Shown: positions 1-10,664, numbered from the stretch's first letter. The stretch is DNA of 64,000 nucleotides from Heliopora coerulea (GCA_030142905.1 JASJOG010000028.1:1623501-1687500), one strand, 5' to 3'. Numbers and translations: made by a program. Notes: generated by a model not told the origin, from the letters alone.

Positions 1-1190
1 TTTTCTTAAAAGAGCTATATTGATTGAAATTCTTTTAGATTGAGCATCTAGATGCTCTTTCCACTTCAGTTGCTCATCCATTATTACTCCTAGTACTTTT
101 TTTTCTTTTACTCGAGTAATGGCTTCTTGATCTCCAATAATTATATGCGGATTAGTTGAAATGTGATTTAGTTTTTGCCTTGATCCAATTATCATGTACT
201 CCGTGTTTCCATATTTAGAGTAAGCCTATTGGCTATTAGCCATTTATGTACATTTTCCTGATCAATATTAAGTTGTTGCTCAATGTCTGCGGACGACTCC
301 CCTCGCCAGGAGATATTGGTATCGTCCGCAAACAACGCAGCATGAGTTGTTTCAAGGCAATTCGGTAGATCGTTAATATATATGAGGAATAAAGGGCCAA
401 GATTTGATCCCCGCGGGATTCCACAGGTGATATTTTGTGGTTCTGACATTGTAACCTTTATTTTACAAATTTGTTTTCTTTGAAATAAGTATGATTGAAA
501 CCACCGCAACGACGTTCCTCTCACACCATAATATTCTAATTTGGAAATCAGAATCTTTTGGTTGACAGTGTCAAACGCTTTTTTAAGGTCTAAAAATAAT
601 ATTCCATTAATTAAACCGTCATCCATATTGGAAAGCTATTCTATTGTAGAGTGGAGGAGGGCCATTTCAGTTGAATTTTGAGGACGAAATCCTGACTGAC
701 AAATCGAAAGTATTTCGTTATTAGACAAGAATTGGAAAAGTTGTCCGTAAACGATCTTTTCAAAAATCTTTGCAACGGCTGATATAACTGATACCGGCCT
801 GTAATTTCCGCATTTTGATTTATCACCCGATTTGCAAATTGGTGAAATTTTGCTATATTTCGGATCATCTGGAAATATTCCTGCATTTAGAGACAAATTG
901 AATATATACGTGAGTCTATCATAGAGTCATCTGCCGCTTGTAAGAGTTTAATGGAGATTTTGTCAATGCTCGATGATTTACTCCGCTTTAGTTTTCTTTA
1001 TTTCCTTCTGAATTTGCGTATTTGTGATATTTCGAAACTGAAATACATTAATCCCACGTAACTCAGGAGTCATATAATGTCGATGATCGTGATCATTTGA
1101 AAGGATATCTCCTGCAAGCTTAGGACAAATTGTAGAAAAATATTTATTGAATTCATTAGCAATGTCCTTATCGTCTGTCACTACTTCACC
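1..1190 (-). mobile_element. LINE reverse transcriptase relic (CR1/L2/jockey-like), runs off left edge
   Basis: Minus-strand pieces read as a non-LTR retrotransposon reverse transcriptase. From N to C they are: a segment at about 978-1181; a thumb/finger segment with CGNYRPVSVISAVAKIFEK and FLSNNEILSICQSGFRP (636-896); then the palm with [31 protein letters not shown] and the catalytic motif FADDT (192-626). The reading continues to base 1 with LGVIMDEQLKWKEHLD. A frame change or stop separates each piece, so this copy is dead. The endonuclease part is absent: similarity stops near 1190, giving a 5'-truncated copy. The clade is inferred from motif style only. Confidence 0.85.
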
Positions 1191-1504
1191 GTTGACTACA
1201 ATTCTTTTACTGTTGTTACTTTTGATTGCTTATTTAACAATTCACTTAAAAATTTTCAACTTTCCTAAATATTTTTGCAATTTCCAAATTAACTCTTTAA
1301 GTACGAATAGGGGTCAAAATGACCCAGCGAAAAACAAAAGAACCAGTGAGTGAACAAAGGAAAAACAAAGAGAACAAAGAACGAAAGGAACAAAATTCAG
1401 GCGTTAAAGAGTTAAGAAGCAAGAATGAACTTTAGTATTCTACTCCATGTGATTTTACTCCTCAAAGGACGAGCCCTGCCTCTTAATGAATTAATAAAAT
1501 GACT

Positions 1505-1566
1505 TTTGAGATGATAAATGAAGGATCATCACGAGCTTGACAATCCTTCATCTATCATCTCAAGAT
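1505..1566. repeat. Hairpin-forming dispersed repeat
   Basis: Arms GAGATGATAAATGAAGGAT and ATCCTTCATCTATCATCTC form an imperfect inverted repeat around a short loop. The following bases (ATATCCAAGCTCT) resemble the right arm of the SINE-associated inverted repeat near 22.6 kb, so this is probably a fragment of the same repeat family. Confidence 0.55.
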
Positions 1567-1974
1567 ATATCCAAGCTCTGACACTTTAAATTATAAATTT
1601 CAGAATAACTTTTAGCACTGATTAAGAATTAGTAGTTTATCAGGTCGAGGTGTTCAGTTGCTGATATTTTTAACTCACCAACTGGGTTCAAATTTCACTT
1701 TATAAAACCTTTTTCTACCCCTTCAAAGATTTTTACCAAAAAAAATTTTTGGTTTTCTTTCATTTTATTCTTATTCTTCCTTCTGGTTCCATATTCCTTT
1801 GATAATTGAAATGATTATACAGTATAATTTACATATCCCAATTTTAGCAGGTACAGTACTTTTCACATTGCAACTTCTTAAAAGTGAATCGTTGTTTTTG
1901 AATTGCAATAGGGTAAGTCAAACCATGGAAGGTAAGTTTAAACTATTTAGGGGGAAAGGGCTCACTCTAGCATT

Positions 1975-2042
1975 TTACTCTTGATAACACCCAGACAATT
2001 TTAGTCATCACAAGGATGAATGCTCAGCATTAAAGGGTTGAC
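1975..2042 (+). repeat. Copy of a dispersed ~65-bp repeat
   Basis: Matches the pattern CTNNCTAAYRCCAGACGATTTTACTCGTCA followed by a short G-rich stretch and a GGTTAA-like end, here diverged as GATAACACCCAGACAATTTTAG. Related copies are at 17535-17600, 21873-21955, 60880-60950 and 63717-63780, with a palindromic pair at 53522-53620. I see no coding potential. Confidence 0.5.
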
Positions 2043-2095
2043 AAAATGATACCTGCACCGAATGAAAATTTTGGATGACAAGCAGTTAGTGGTAC

Positions 2096-5000
2096 TTATG
2101 ATGCTTTCATCAGAAGCTGTTGTTTTTCATTCAGCTCACTTTTCAGCTTTTCAATTTCCACTTTTAATAATAATTCAATGTTCTAAATATGAAAAATGAT
2201 ACAGCATAACTTAATACAACTTTTTAAAAAATAGAACAACCCAAAATTAAACAATCTTAGTCAATGACCAGTCACATTAGTAACAGTTCAAAGCCTACTG
2301 TATGAGACATTAAGAAAAAGTAACTTTGCAAGATAAAATTTTCCTAATGGAAAACAGCCTTAACTAAGCAAAATGCATCCAAGGCCCCAGACAGGGCTCA
2401 AACTGCAACCTTGTGATGATAGGTAAGATGGTCTAACCATTGAGCTACTGAGACTCAGGTGTTGAGCCAAGGTGTTGGTTTGATGTACAGGTATGTGCTG
2501 CCTACAGGGCAGTCATAGTGATACGTTAATGTTAATGAATGACATAAATACACTCAAAGTACACGTGGGAGCTAGTACTTTCCACAAGTTCTCAGATGGT
2601 CATTATGAGTTGGGGAGGTTTATGACCAGCATAATTAAACAATTGGCTAGTCTAACAATCTGTTAGACAGGCATAATTTTGATTCATCATCTCACTCTGC
2701 TTACTGATTGTATGCATGTGCTCTGTTCCAACACGACAACAATCTCTTGTAATGGGATGAATAACATAATCACATCTGATATCAATCATACATGCTGTGA
2801 TTAATTTAAAGCTGACCTTTTTCAATTACATGCAGTTTCATTATGGTTTTTCTATTACTGCATAATATATTTCTGACTTCCATTCAAATATTAAGTTCTG
2901 TGATGGGTATTACATGCTTATTAAGTTGCAAAAGGTTTGGAGAAAGTATTTCTGGATCCAGCAGGGCATTCAGACTCAGAAAATTGCATGTGCATCCAAT
3001 TGCACAGGTAAAAGCAGTTCCAAGCACCTTGCCCCACAATTATATTCTCAAATATGAAAGACACAAGTGGACACTGGTTAGAAAACATCTTTTCATGCAA
3101 CAATTAGACTTAAGTCTACCGTACCAAGCAAACTTTTGAGATTTTATCTTAAACAATATATATTAAGTTCATTAATATAATGCCAGTTATGAAGACAAAT
3201 CATTGTCAGTATCCATGCTATTTTCTGACAGACCATCAGAATTGCTCTTTTGTATTGGATGACAAAATAGTGATATTTCCTAATTGCTAACTACGGTAAA
3301 TGTCTGTTTTACCAAGGAGTTGGAACCTAACAACAGTGATGATCAGACTAGCTAATTTACACAGACTAGGAGATTCTTGTCCACATAAGACATCACTGAC
3401 TTCCACAAAGATTTCGCATCTGACAATTTCAAAAAGTGACTGTTAATGTAAAATTTAAAACTTGATCTCCACTCTTTAAGGGAAGAGGTCTCAAAGGATG
3501 AACATGACAGTGGTTGGTCAAAATGATTTGCCATCCCTTCTATATCTTCATTCCTGTAATCCTTCTTGTCAGTCCAAAAAGCTGGATCAAACCATTTTAT
3601 CTTGGAAAAGATATTTATGTTGTAGGACGTGAATCAAGGTTTTAGTGTGTCAATCACCAACAGAATGACTTCATGTACTATGTACACAGTCAACCACACA
3701 TCCAAAATCTTCTGGGCACCTGCAGGCGAACACTGTCATGATCACACACCACCAGTTGAATGCACTGATACAATAAATTAAATTAGTGTTAAAAGAACAA
3801 ATAGTCAGATCATAATCTTTTTGGCCTGGATGAGCATTTTTAATAAATTAAATTAATATATACTAATATATTTTGGTTTAGAGGGGCAAATCTTACAAAA
3901 TAGGAACAAGACCCAATTTGTAAGAAAAAAATTCCCTCTTAAAAATCTGGTGATGGTATTGGTGGCCACTGCTTGGCTAAGCCTGTCCTGCAGGCTGGAG
4001 ACACTTAAACAATCAAAAAAATCCATAGCAACAACTTACAAGTGGGTTAATACAATGGTTTGTCAAAGTCCTATTTGAAATTTATATCTGTTCTATCTTT
4101 TTCAAACTACAACCAGACTTCCTTGCATCTAATTAATCCATTTCATCTTCGATTATATTAATTTTGTTTTTGTCCTCATGTTGTTGCATACTGCCATAAT
4201 GTCTCTCAGTAATAATTAACTTACCAATTTGAATGCATCCTCATCTGAGTCCCTCTGAGAGTGCTGAAGTTTTTCTTCCAAGAAATATATCCGTAACTTC
4301 AATTCAAAATTTTCTTTCTTTAATTCAGATATATGCTATAATACAAAGCAAAGATAAATGTTGTCATAAATTGCTGATTATAATGTCTATTATATATAAG
4401 TGAAATTTGGATGTAAAGAAGTTCTTAGTTATTACATGAATGATGTTATTTACACAATAGTATCAGTCTACTAAGATAAACAAAGCAGCCCCTTTTTCTT
4501 CATGGATATTCCTGCTCATTTATTTAATTGCTTATTTATTTACATATTATATATTTACTTACTTATTTATTTATATAATTATGTATTTATTTATTTATTA
4601 TGTCTTTATTTTATTAAACATTATCATTTAATGTTGGATATTGTTGGACATTATTACAGTATTAATATATTTATTAACTTATTTTGATGCCATGAAAAAG
4701 CAGGACTTCTCTATTATTTAATCACTACAATTTAAACTTAAGTGTGAAGGAATTACAGTACCACATAGCTAGTACTGCAAGTTTTACTATATACTTTCTG
4801 ACTGAAGAAATTAGTTTTAATATATTTAGGTATTAAAAATACCAATTAACAATTTGCTGGTACAATATTTCCCCTTAACCAGAGTAAAAGACAAGAAGAC
4901 TGACCATGCCAGGAATGAATTACAGGTATAATTATGTAGGTTATATGTTATACAACCCTTTCTTGGCACAACATCCACCCTTGAGACTGATCCTGCTGGG

Positions 5001-6367
5001 AATGAATTAAGCTATATCAGTTAAAATAAAATAAATAGTTAAGAAAGTGATAGAAGTTCTACAATTATTCTCCCCTAGTTCTTTAAAAAACAGTGTCTGA
5101 ATAGAACATAATTGCTAATATATAATAATGGGCCATGTGACTCTGATTCAACACAGTCAAGTAGCATGTTGATAAAACAGACTAACCCAAAAACAATACT
5201 GCTACAGTAGTTTGTGCCAGAATATAGAATATTTTAACATAACTCTGCAAAGCCAAATTTGTGATCCTAACATGTCAACAATTCCTGTACTTTAGATATT
5301 ATACTTACATTGTTAATCTCCATGCATTTAACTCCTATTTTGTTAAGAAAATACTCTAAAGTAACATTTTATCACTATAGCAAACCAAGTCCCACGCCAT
5401 CTCACTCATAATAATTATGACAATACATGTATTAATATCATATTGCATAAAGCTGACAAGGATTAGCATTATAAAAACAAAATGCCACATGACTGTAAGA
5501 AATTATCATAAATCAAAATTTATTTCATATTAATAATTAAATGTATCCTGGCAGGAACCACTTGAAATACCTGCAGTCAAAACCTTCTCACTTAAAAGGT
5601 CCTTTTGCAGTTCTGCAAACTATATTTGTCAATTTTTCTATAACCTTGCAATAAAAACTGGTATTATAGCATGTTGAGGGTATCATTAAGTTAAGTGTCT
5701 GTCAAGCTGCCTTGCTGCCTTTATTCTGATGTGCACGCACTAAACTTGAATTTAAAAAAATTTTCTTAACATAATATCAGATTGCACTGTAGACTTGAAA
5801 GCCACAAGTTACATAAGTTCAATTATTAAATACTACTGTATTACTGTACCACTTATGAATAACCCACAGGAATTGTGTTTCACTGATAACCATTGTGTTG
5901 CTTTCATTCAAATTAAAGTAGACTCACCATTTCGTGATCTTTCATTGTATGCACTTCTGAAAATCTCCCTGAGGATGTAAAGAACGTGCGTAATGATAAA
6001 CCGTAGTTATTTACAAGAAAATCATACACTAGCTAATAAATTATCATACTTCACAGGTGTATGCTTAAGCTTAAAGTATCGAGTTAGGGCACCAACTGAT
6101 GAAAACAGCTGAATTTACGGCTGATATACACTTGGACTATATATAGTGTAAGACAAGCAGTATACATATACAAATATGTTTACAATCAGACTATGCAAAA
6201 TACATAAACGACAGGCTGAACATCACTTTGCAAATGTCTAAAAGAGCAAAATTATCACAAGTTCTTCGCGGTAGATATCTTATAGTTCTTAAGAACTTCA
6301 GTTCACGGCAAGAACAAAATAACTTACCAGCAACACTAATTTCACTTGCAGATGTTTGTGCTGACAT
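2096..6367 (-). CDS. CM1-domain (centrosomin/CDK5RAP2-like) small protein, four coding exons
   Basis: The exons on the minus strand are 6328-6367 (ATG, 13 codons plus 1 base), 5928-5968, 4225-4335 and 2096-2182 (ending TAA). All junctions are GT-AG and in phase, giving 92 residues. The protein contains MKDHE, HISELKKENFELKLRIYFLEE, then NIELLLKVEIEKLKSEL and QLLMKAS. This is the CM1 motif of centrosomin, CDK5RAP2 and myomegalin, which recruits and activates gamma-tubulin ring complexes at centrosomes. Known family members are very long coiled-coil proteins, whereas this reading stops right after CM1, where relatives normally continue with Lys. An acceptor (TTTACAG) just 5' of exon 1 implies an upstream untranslated or coding exon. 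The stop could be a true alternative end, a pseudogenising change or a sequence error; no expression evidence is available. Confidence 0.8.
2375..2475 (-). mobile_element. tRNA-derived SINE fragment
   Basis: The minus strand shows an A-box-like TAGCTCAATGG followed about 35 bases later by a B-box-like GGTTGCAGTTTGAGCCC, the internal pol III promoter of a tRNA. The 5' half is not a foldable, intact tRNA. The head is very similar to the one at 22195-22380. It lies in the last intron of the CM1 gene. Confidence 0.6.
2490..4224. other. Intron of the CM1 gene, otherwise non-coding
   Basis: Apart from the hAT-like relic at 3350-3610, I find no exon, tandem array or recognisable promoter in this stretch. 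Short open frames here have no family resemblance. Confidence 0.5.
3350..3610 (-). pseudogene. hAT-like / zinc-finger-862-like transposase fragment
   Basis: The minus strand reads WFDPAFWTDKKDYRNEDIEG, then MANHFDQPL, KEWRSSFKFYINSHF and WKSVMSYVDKNLL before a stop. Spacing and composition resemble the segment before the C-terminal dimerisation region in hAT-derived ZNF862/KIAA1586-type proteins. The usual ERxFS dimerisation motif is missing, so it would be a fragment. The identification is by eye and tentative. Confidence 0.35.
4503..4610. repeat. ATTT-rich low-complexity tract
   Basis: Imperfect reiteration of TTTATTTA/CTTATTTA units in an intron of the CM1 gene. It has no coding meaning. 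Confidence 0.6.
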
Positions 6368-6424
6368 GTCTACATCCTCTACCCGCGGAATTTGCGTACT
6401 GTAAATTTAAAACGATTGTAAATT

Positions 6425-7215
6425 GAAAACAGATTGTGGCAAGTGTTTAAAACATCCTTAAATACATCCCACCAGAGGTGCTCAATTTGTTGATTGTGCA
6501 TGCTCTTACCCACAAGAGCTCACACCTGTGAACAACAAAACACCATTTGACAAGTTTATGATTGCCATCAAAATGCCAGAGTCCAAGTGGCCTTGTTCCA
6601 TTGTATATACATCATTTAATTACCGTGCACCATCAATTAGCCACTCCCTGGGGATCAACTCATGAAAGAGCTTTTCTCATATGATGTCTGATGATGAATA
6701 TACCCCTTGAGCCAAGATGTCCCATCAACATTTTTAATCCACATTTTGGATTTGTTCTTTTAGTTGCTCTCAGTATGTCATCTGATTATTTTGTATTTCT
6801 GTGTAAAGGGAATGCACTGAAAGACCGTATTCTTGCATTTGTCGTTTTACAGTCCATGAACTCACATGAAGTAGCTCTGAAATTGAACGGATACTAAACC
6901 AGGCTTTTACAAGCATTGCGAGCTGTTCCTTACTAACTGCATACTTTGGTCTACCTGGCTATCCAGTAAAAACTGGATTTTCTCTGATGTTCAGCCCTGA
7001 GCACTCTAAAATTGACCATGCACTGCTCGGCAAATTGAATATTTCTTCTGGTATTCTCGTCAAGGAGTCTAAGACAATGACAAGCTTCTAAATTTCTTGA
7101 AGCTCTTCTGCTATGTCGAAATTATCAGCACTATGAACACTAGAAACAATCTCCCTTAATTTGGATGTTATTACGTCTTTCAACTTGGCAGTGAAATCTG
7201 TCAGCATGTTCGTTT
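6425..7215 (-). pseudogene. Relic of an integrase-core-domain (HTH plus DDE-type) transposase-like gene
   Basis: Minus-strand pieces, in order, are: an N-terminal helix with IVSSVHSADNFDIAEELQEI; PGRPKYAVSKEQLAML with SISELLHVSSWTVKRQMQEYGL, which resembles a helix-turn-helix; NPKCGLKMLMGHLGSRGIFI; LWHFDGNHKLVKWCFVVH, resembling the first acidic motif of an integrase core; and MHNQQIEHLWWDVFKDVL. This order matches the cnidarian/fish family of uncharacterised proteins with an integrase core that often begin GRPRY. Several stops and frameshifts are present, and the stretch between WCFVVH and MHNQQIE is missing. It lies just upstream of the first coding exon of the CM1 gene. Confidence 0.7.
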
Positions 7216-7269
7216 GTCTTTCTGCCCTGCTCAACGTACCAGCTACTCACACGCACATGAAATTTTGCT

Positions 7270-7560
7270 AGGTGATGATAATAGTACAACACTGCATAAT
7301 AATGCCACAGTGCATGATAATGTCGAAACATTGCAAAATAATACTGAAACGGTGCCTAATAATAACAAATCGGTACAAATAATGAAACATTGCACAATAA
7401 TAACGGAACAGTGTGTACCAATACAAACCAATGCTTTATAATAAAAAAACAGCGCATAATAATAACAAATCAACAGTGCATAATACTAACAAAGCAGTGT
7501 ATAATAATAACGAAAAACTGTATAATAATGAACCGGTAGATAATAACGAAACATAATAGT
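7270..7560. repeat. Imperfect tandem array (GTGCATAATAATAACAAA-type unit)
   Basis: About ten diverged units of roughly 20-27 bases, such as ACAGTGCATAATAATAACAA, run in a row. Open frames across it on both strands are repeat artefacts rich in N, T and Y/L. Confidence 0.7.
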
Positions 7561-8340
7561 TTTGACGGTAATGACACCCATACTTACCAGTGAAATGTCC
7601 GTGAAAATTTTCTTTCTAACCTGGATTCTTCATCGTCAGATCCCTCACTATCACTTTGGGATGTGTTGTCGTTTCCTTTCACATTTTTTCTTCGTTTACT
7701 ACAACCCTACGTACGAGTTATCTCATTTTCATAATAGCCTTACAACGTTACCGAGAAAGTGGTCACTCCAATATGGCGCAGATTGAATTTTGCGGGCTTC
7801 ATTTTCTCCTGCACTCCAACCCAGGGTTGCTCTATCCAGTTCTATTTTTCAGATCAGTGCGCGCATCTCATTAATTCAAACGCATTCATTAATTTCATTA
7901 ATTCCATGTTCCTGGCAAGCGTCAAGCCCACTGTTCTCTAAGTCAGTGGTCTAGCGCTCGCCGAGTGTAATTGAAGTGGTTTTACCGTCTTCGTCAACCT
8001 TAAATGTGACCGCAAGGCCAGAAGAGGCAAGCAAAACAATTGCTGATAAGCACATGTATACCACTTGATCTTTTAACAGTTTTTGACTTGTTTAAAATCG
8101 TGGTAAGATTAACAAGAATTCAGCACATGTTTAAATCCATCGAGCGTTGTCAACACGTTCGTACGATATTTGTAAATTGTGGAGTAAATTTTATTTTGTA
8201 AGCTCACTGAACAAATACCCCTCGATAGGTTTGAAAACCTAATTTCAATGTACTAGTTTAGTACTACAATCAAACTTCACTTTGTTTACATATAAATGGC
8301 AAAAATTCGTAAGAGGTCAAAACTGCCGGGGGACCTTGCC
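7560..8340. other. Non-coding stretch
   Basis: No recognisable exon, repeat family or RNA gene. Overlapping short open frames at 7562-7941 lack family resemblance. Confidence 0.4.
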
Positions 8341-8343
8341 AGG

Positions 8344-8366
8344 AACATGGCGGCCAGCGCATGCGC
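8344..8366. promoter_or_regulatory. YY1-like site abutting a perfect NRF1 palindrome
   Basis: AACATGGCGGC (8344-8354) matches the YY1 core AANATGGCGGC, and GCGCATGCGC (8357-8366) is the NRF1 half-site palindrome, two bases apart. In animals this pair is typical of TATA-less housekeeping promoters. The nearest gene it could serve is the minus-strand CM1 gene, whose first coding exon starts with a splice acceptor and so needs an upstream exon. No transcription start can be proven from sequence. Confidence 0.4.
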
Positions 8367-8821
8367 ATAAAAAATTTGGGACAAATTTTCACGCGAGTTG
8401 GACCTCTGGTTGATTATTTACTCTGTGCCGCCAACGTGCCGTGCGGCGAGCAAGAACGGACATCGGCATCCTGGAATCAATGTGTGTGCCCAGAGTTCTT
8501 TGCGCGTGACTGACTAATGACATCATTGGAGAACGAGAACCGAAGGCACAGTATACTAAATTGGTTAGGTAAGTTTTACTATACTTTATCATATCTAGAA
8601 GACAAAAGGGATGTCTAGGGACTTAAAGGTCTTTTCCACTAATCGAATTTCATTGCGAGAAGCGACTTTTTCTTTTGTCTTATTGCTTCTCGACTGTAAC
8701 TAAAATAACTCCAAATTAGACCGCACGCATGATCTCGAACAGGTCCGCATGGTTTGTCTATTATTGTCATTCTTTGTGGGTTATTTGCCCTATAGGAACC
8801 AGAGTTAACATACTGTTCTAA

Positions 8822-9235
8822 CAAACACAAGTTAACTTAGAAAGACACTCAGATAGTGAGGAGTTCATATACTCTAATATCACAAAAGTAAAAGTAATCA
8901 TTGAAAGTGCACCAAATGAGGTCTACTCACAAGGAATCCCAAAAGAACGGTTCTACGATGAGTCTAGAAGACTTCTGGGAAACAAAATGGAAAAAGATGA
9001 TTTCATGACACCACAGATGTTCTACAAGGATAAGTTTGCTCTTGTAATCGATTTGAGGTCCAATGAAGAGATGCAAAAGACCGGTCATGGTAAAAAGATT
9101 GTGAACACCAAAAATGGTATCCTACTGGAGATGAAAAAGACTTCTCATACTGGTAATATCTACTGTAATATTTTTGTTGTGTCTGATGCACTGGTAAATT
9201 TCATAAACAATGATATTCAGAGTATCCAGTACTAA
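8822..9235 (+). CDS. Virus-like element protein upstream of the packaging ATPase (possible capsid-class protein)
   Basis: Open from 8822, just after an in-frame TAA. The first ATG is at 8987, but conserved-looking sequence begins near 8880 (VIIESAPNEVYSQGIPKERF), so the true 5' end is missing or uses an upstream exon. The body contains FALVIDLRSNEEMQKTGHGK and IYCNIFVVSDALVNFIN. It resembles a recurrent family in cnidarian genomes that sits next to A32-like ATPases in virus-like mobile elements. The role is not known to me; a beta-rich capsid or penton-class protein is a guess from context. It ends 20 bases before the ATPase start, in the same orientation. Confidence 0.5.
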   Translation, partial: QTQVNLERHSDSEEFIYSNITKVKVIIESAPNEVYSQGIPKERFYDESRRLLGNKMEKDDFMTPQMFYKDKFALVIDLRSNEEMQKTGHGKKIVNTKNGILLEMKKTSHTGNIYCNIFVVSDALVNFINNDIQSIQY

Positions 9236-9255
9236 TTATACTGTAATATATACAG

Positions 9256-9980
9256 ATGGAAACTCTTTTTAACATAGTTATTTGTGGTATGACCAACTGT
9301 GGTAAAACCTTTTATTTGTTAAATATGTTGGAAGAACATTATAAGAAATATTTTGACTATATGATTTTAATCTGCCCTTCATTCTCATGGAATAAAACTT
9401 ATCAAGAGTGGAAGTATATAAATGACTCTGATTTGTTCTCCATAGAGTGTGATCAGGACAAAGTAGACAAAATACTACATATTGTACAGGAAATCTTTAA
9501 AGGAACCAATAGTTTGATTATGTTGGCCGATTGTGCAAGTAGTCAGGATGTCAAAAATAGAACTAGTGAGTTAGTCAAATTGGCTTTCTCAGCTAGACAT
9601 TATGAGTTGTCCACAATAGTTATAACCAGCAATTAACAAGTATAGCGGCGCTCTAGAGAGGTTGTACACTATCTAAAATATAGAAAATAAGCTTCTCGAC
9701 GTAAGCTTCTCGACGTTTCGTCCGGAGATTAGTAGCTACTAATCTCCGGACGAAGGTCCTTCGCTCGAAACGTCGAGAAGCTTATTTTCTATATTTTAGA
9801 TAGTGTACAACCTCTAGAACGCCGCTGTTTTATCGAAGCTATCTACATTGGACCTCCCCGCCTTGGAATTAACAAGTATATCGAAGCCTTATAGGGACAA
9901 TGTAGCGAAAGTCATTGCTTTTTATAATCCAGATGAGGACGATATGAATGTAATCTTTCGAAGGTATTTATGTCATAAGT
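9256..9980 (+). pseudogene. FtsK/HerA (A32-type) packaging ATPase, interrupted
   Basis: The open part (9256-9636) has a P-loop CGMTNCGKT at residues 10-18, then YMILICPSFSWNKTY and a Walker B region reading SLIMLADCA, followed by LAFSARHYELSTIVIT. P-loop ATPases of this type pump DNA into capsids of polinton, adintovirus and nucleocytoplasmic large DNA viruses. The first Walker B acidic position is Ala here instead of the usual Asp. A small deletion shifts frame at about 9627, and a 222-bp insertion (9645-9866) follows. Similarity resumes just after the insertion, over about 9881-9980, and ends in stops. This copy cannot make the full protein. Confidence 0.7.
9645..9866. mobile_element. Fold-back insertion with 14-bp target-site duplication (Penelope-like terminal repeat)
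   Basis: AATTAACAAGTATA occurs at 9631-9644 and again at 9867-9880, flanking a 222-bp palindromic insert. The outer arms (about 9646-9700 and 9775-9830) pair almost fully, with TTGTACACTATCTAAAATAT on one side and its complement on the other. The inner arms TCCGGAGATTAGTAG/CTACTAATCTCCGGA meet in the centre. The left arm carries a short tandem duplication (AAGCTTCTCGACGT twice). The segment GGACGAAGG...CTCGAAACG near the centre resembles the CTGANGA/GAAA core of hammerhead ribozymes found in Penelope-like terminal repeats, with one core base altered. Confidence 0.75.
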
Positions 9981-10116
9981 AGTAAAAGTGATAGAAAATC
10001 CATAATAGAAAAACTAAAGAAAACTAAACACGCAACTCTGGAAATCAATTTACGCTACCCGTACGATTATAAAATTGTTAATCTGCAAAAATAAAATATA
10101 TGTCAATATATACAGA

Positions 10117-10664
10117 ATGCCTAAACGCAGGAATCCAAAATCTGAAACCGCTGATGGGGTAGTTGAAGAAATATCAACCGCAGAAAATTGTTTTATTGAG
10201 GAAATAAATAATATATTTGGTGATGATAATTCTTATGGAATATCTGAAAAAGTTAAACCTAAAAAAGTTGAACCGTAAAACGATAACAATGATTTGGAAA
10301 AAAAAAGAGAGATGAACTTTTGAAACTAGCAGAAGATGGTGACTTGGATAAATCTGTTGCATACATTAAAAAGGCCAGTCATAAGGTCATCAATAAACTA
10401 TACACTGAATATGAAAGAAAAAGAATGCAAAAAGCTAATGTGTTTATAACTGATATGGTAATTTCCAAATTCTGTAGCACTTTGGGTGGCTTCGATGCTG
10501 TTGAGTCTCCTGAAGAATTATACAAAGAGTTAGAAAAAGACGAATTGTTAAAAAGAGATGTAAACTCAATTGTAGAGAAAATTTCTCCTTATATTCCATT
10601 CATTGGGTTTCTTTCAGGGGGAATTACTACTGCAAAGCATGTATATAGTCATAAAACCAAATAA
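10117..10664 (+). pseudogene. Third gene of the virus-like cluster, broken by a stop and a frameshift
   Basis: The N-terminal part starts at ATG 10117 (MPKRRNPK..., acidic and lysine-rich) and stops at 10276-10278. A second frame from about 10305 to 10664 carries DELLKLAEDGDLDKSVAYIK and a C-terminal hydrophobic patch SPYIPFIGFLSGGI. The two look like one protein of about 180 residues, now split. I do not recognise a family. The orientation and tight spacing after the ATPase suggest a structural or accessory protein of the same element, by inference. Confidence 0.5.

Noticed and set aside
2375..2475. Functional tRNA gene
   Set aside because: A and B boxes are present, but the acceptor and anticodon stems do not pair; the same sequence recurs elsewhere as a SINE head.
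7270..7560. CRISPR-like array
   Set aside because: Units are diverged and lack constant repeats with unique spacers; the genome is eukaryotic.
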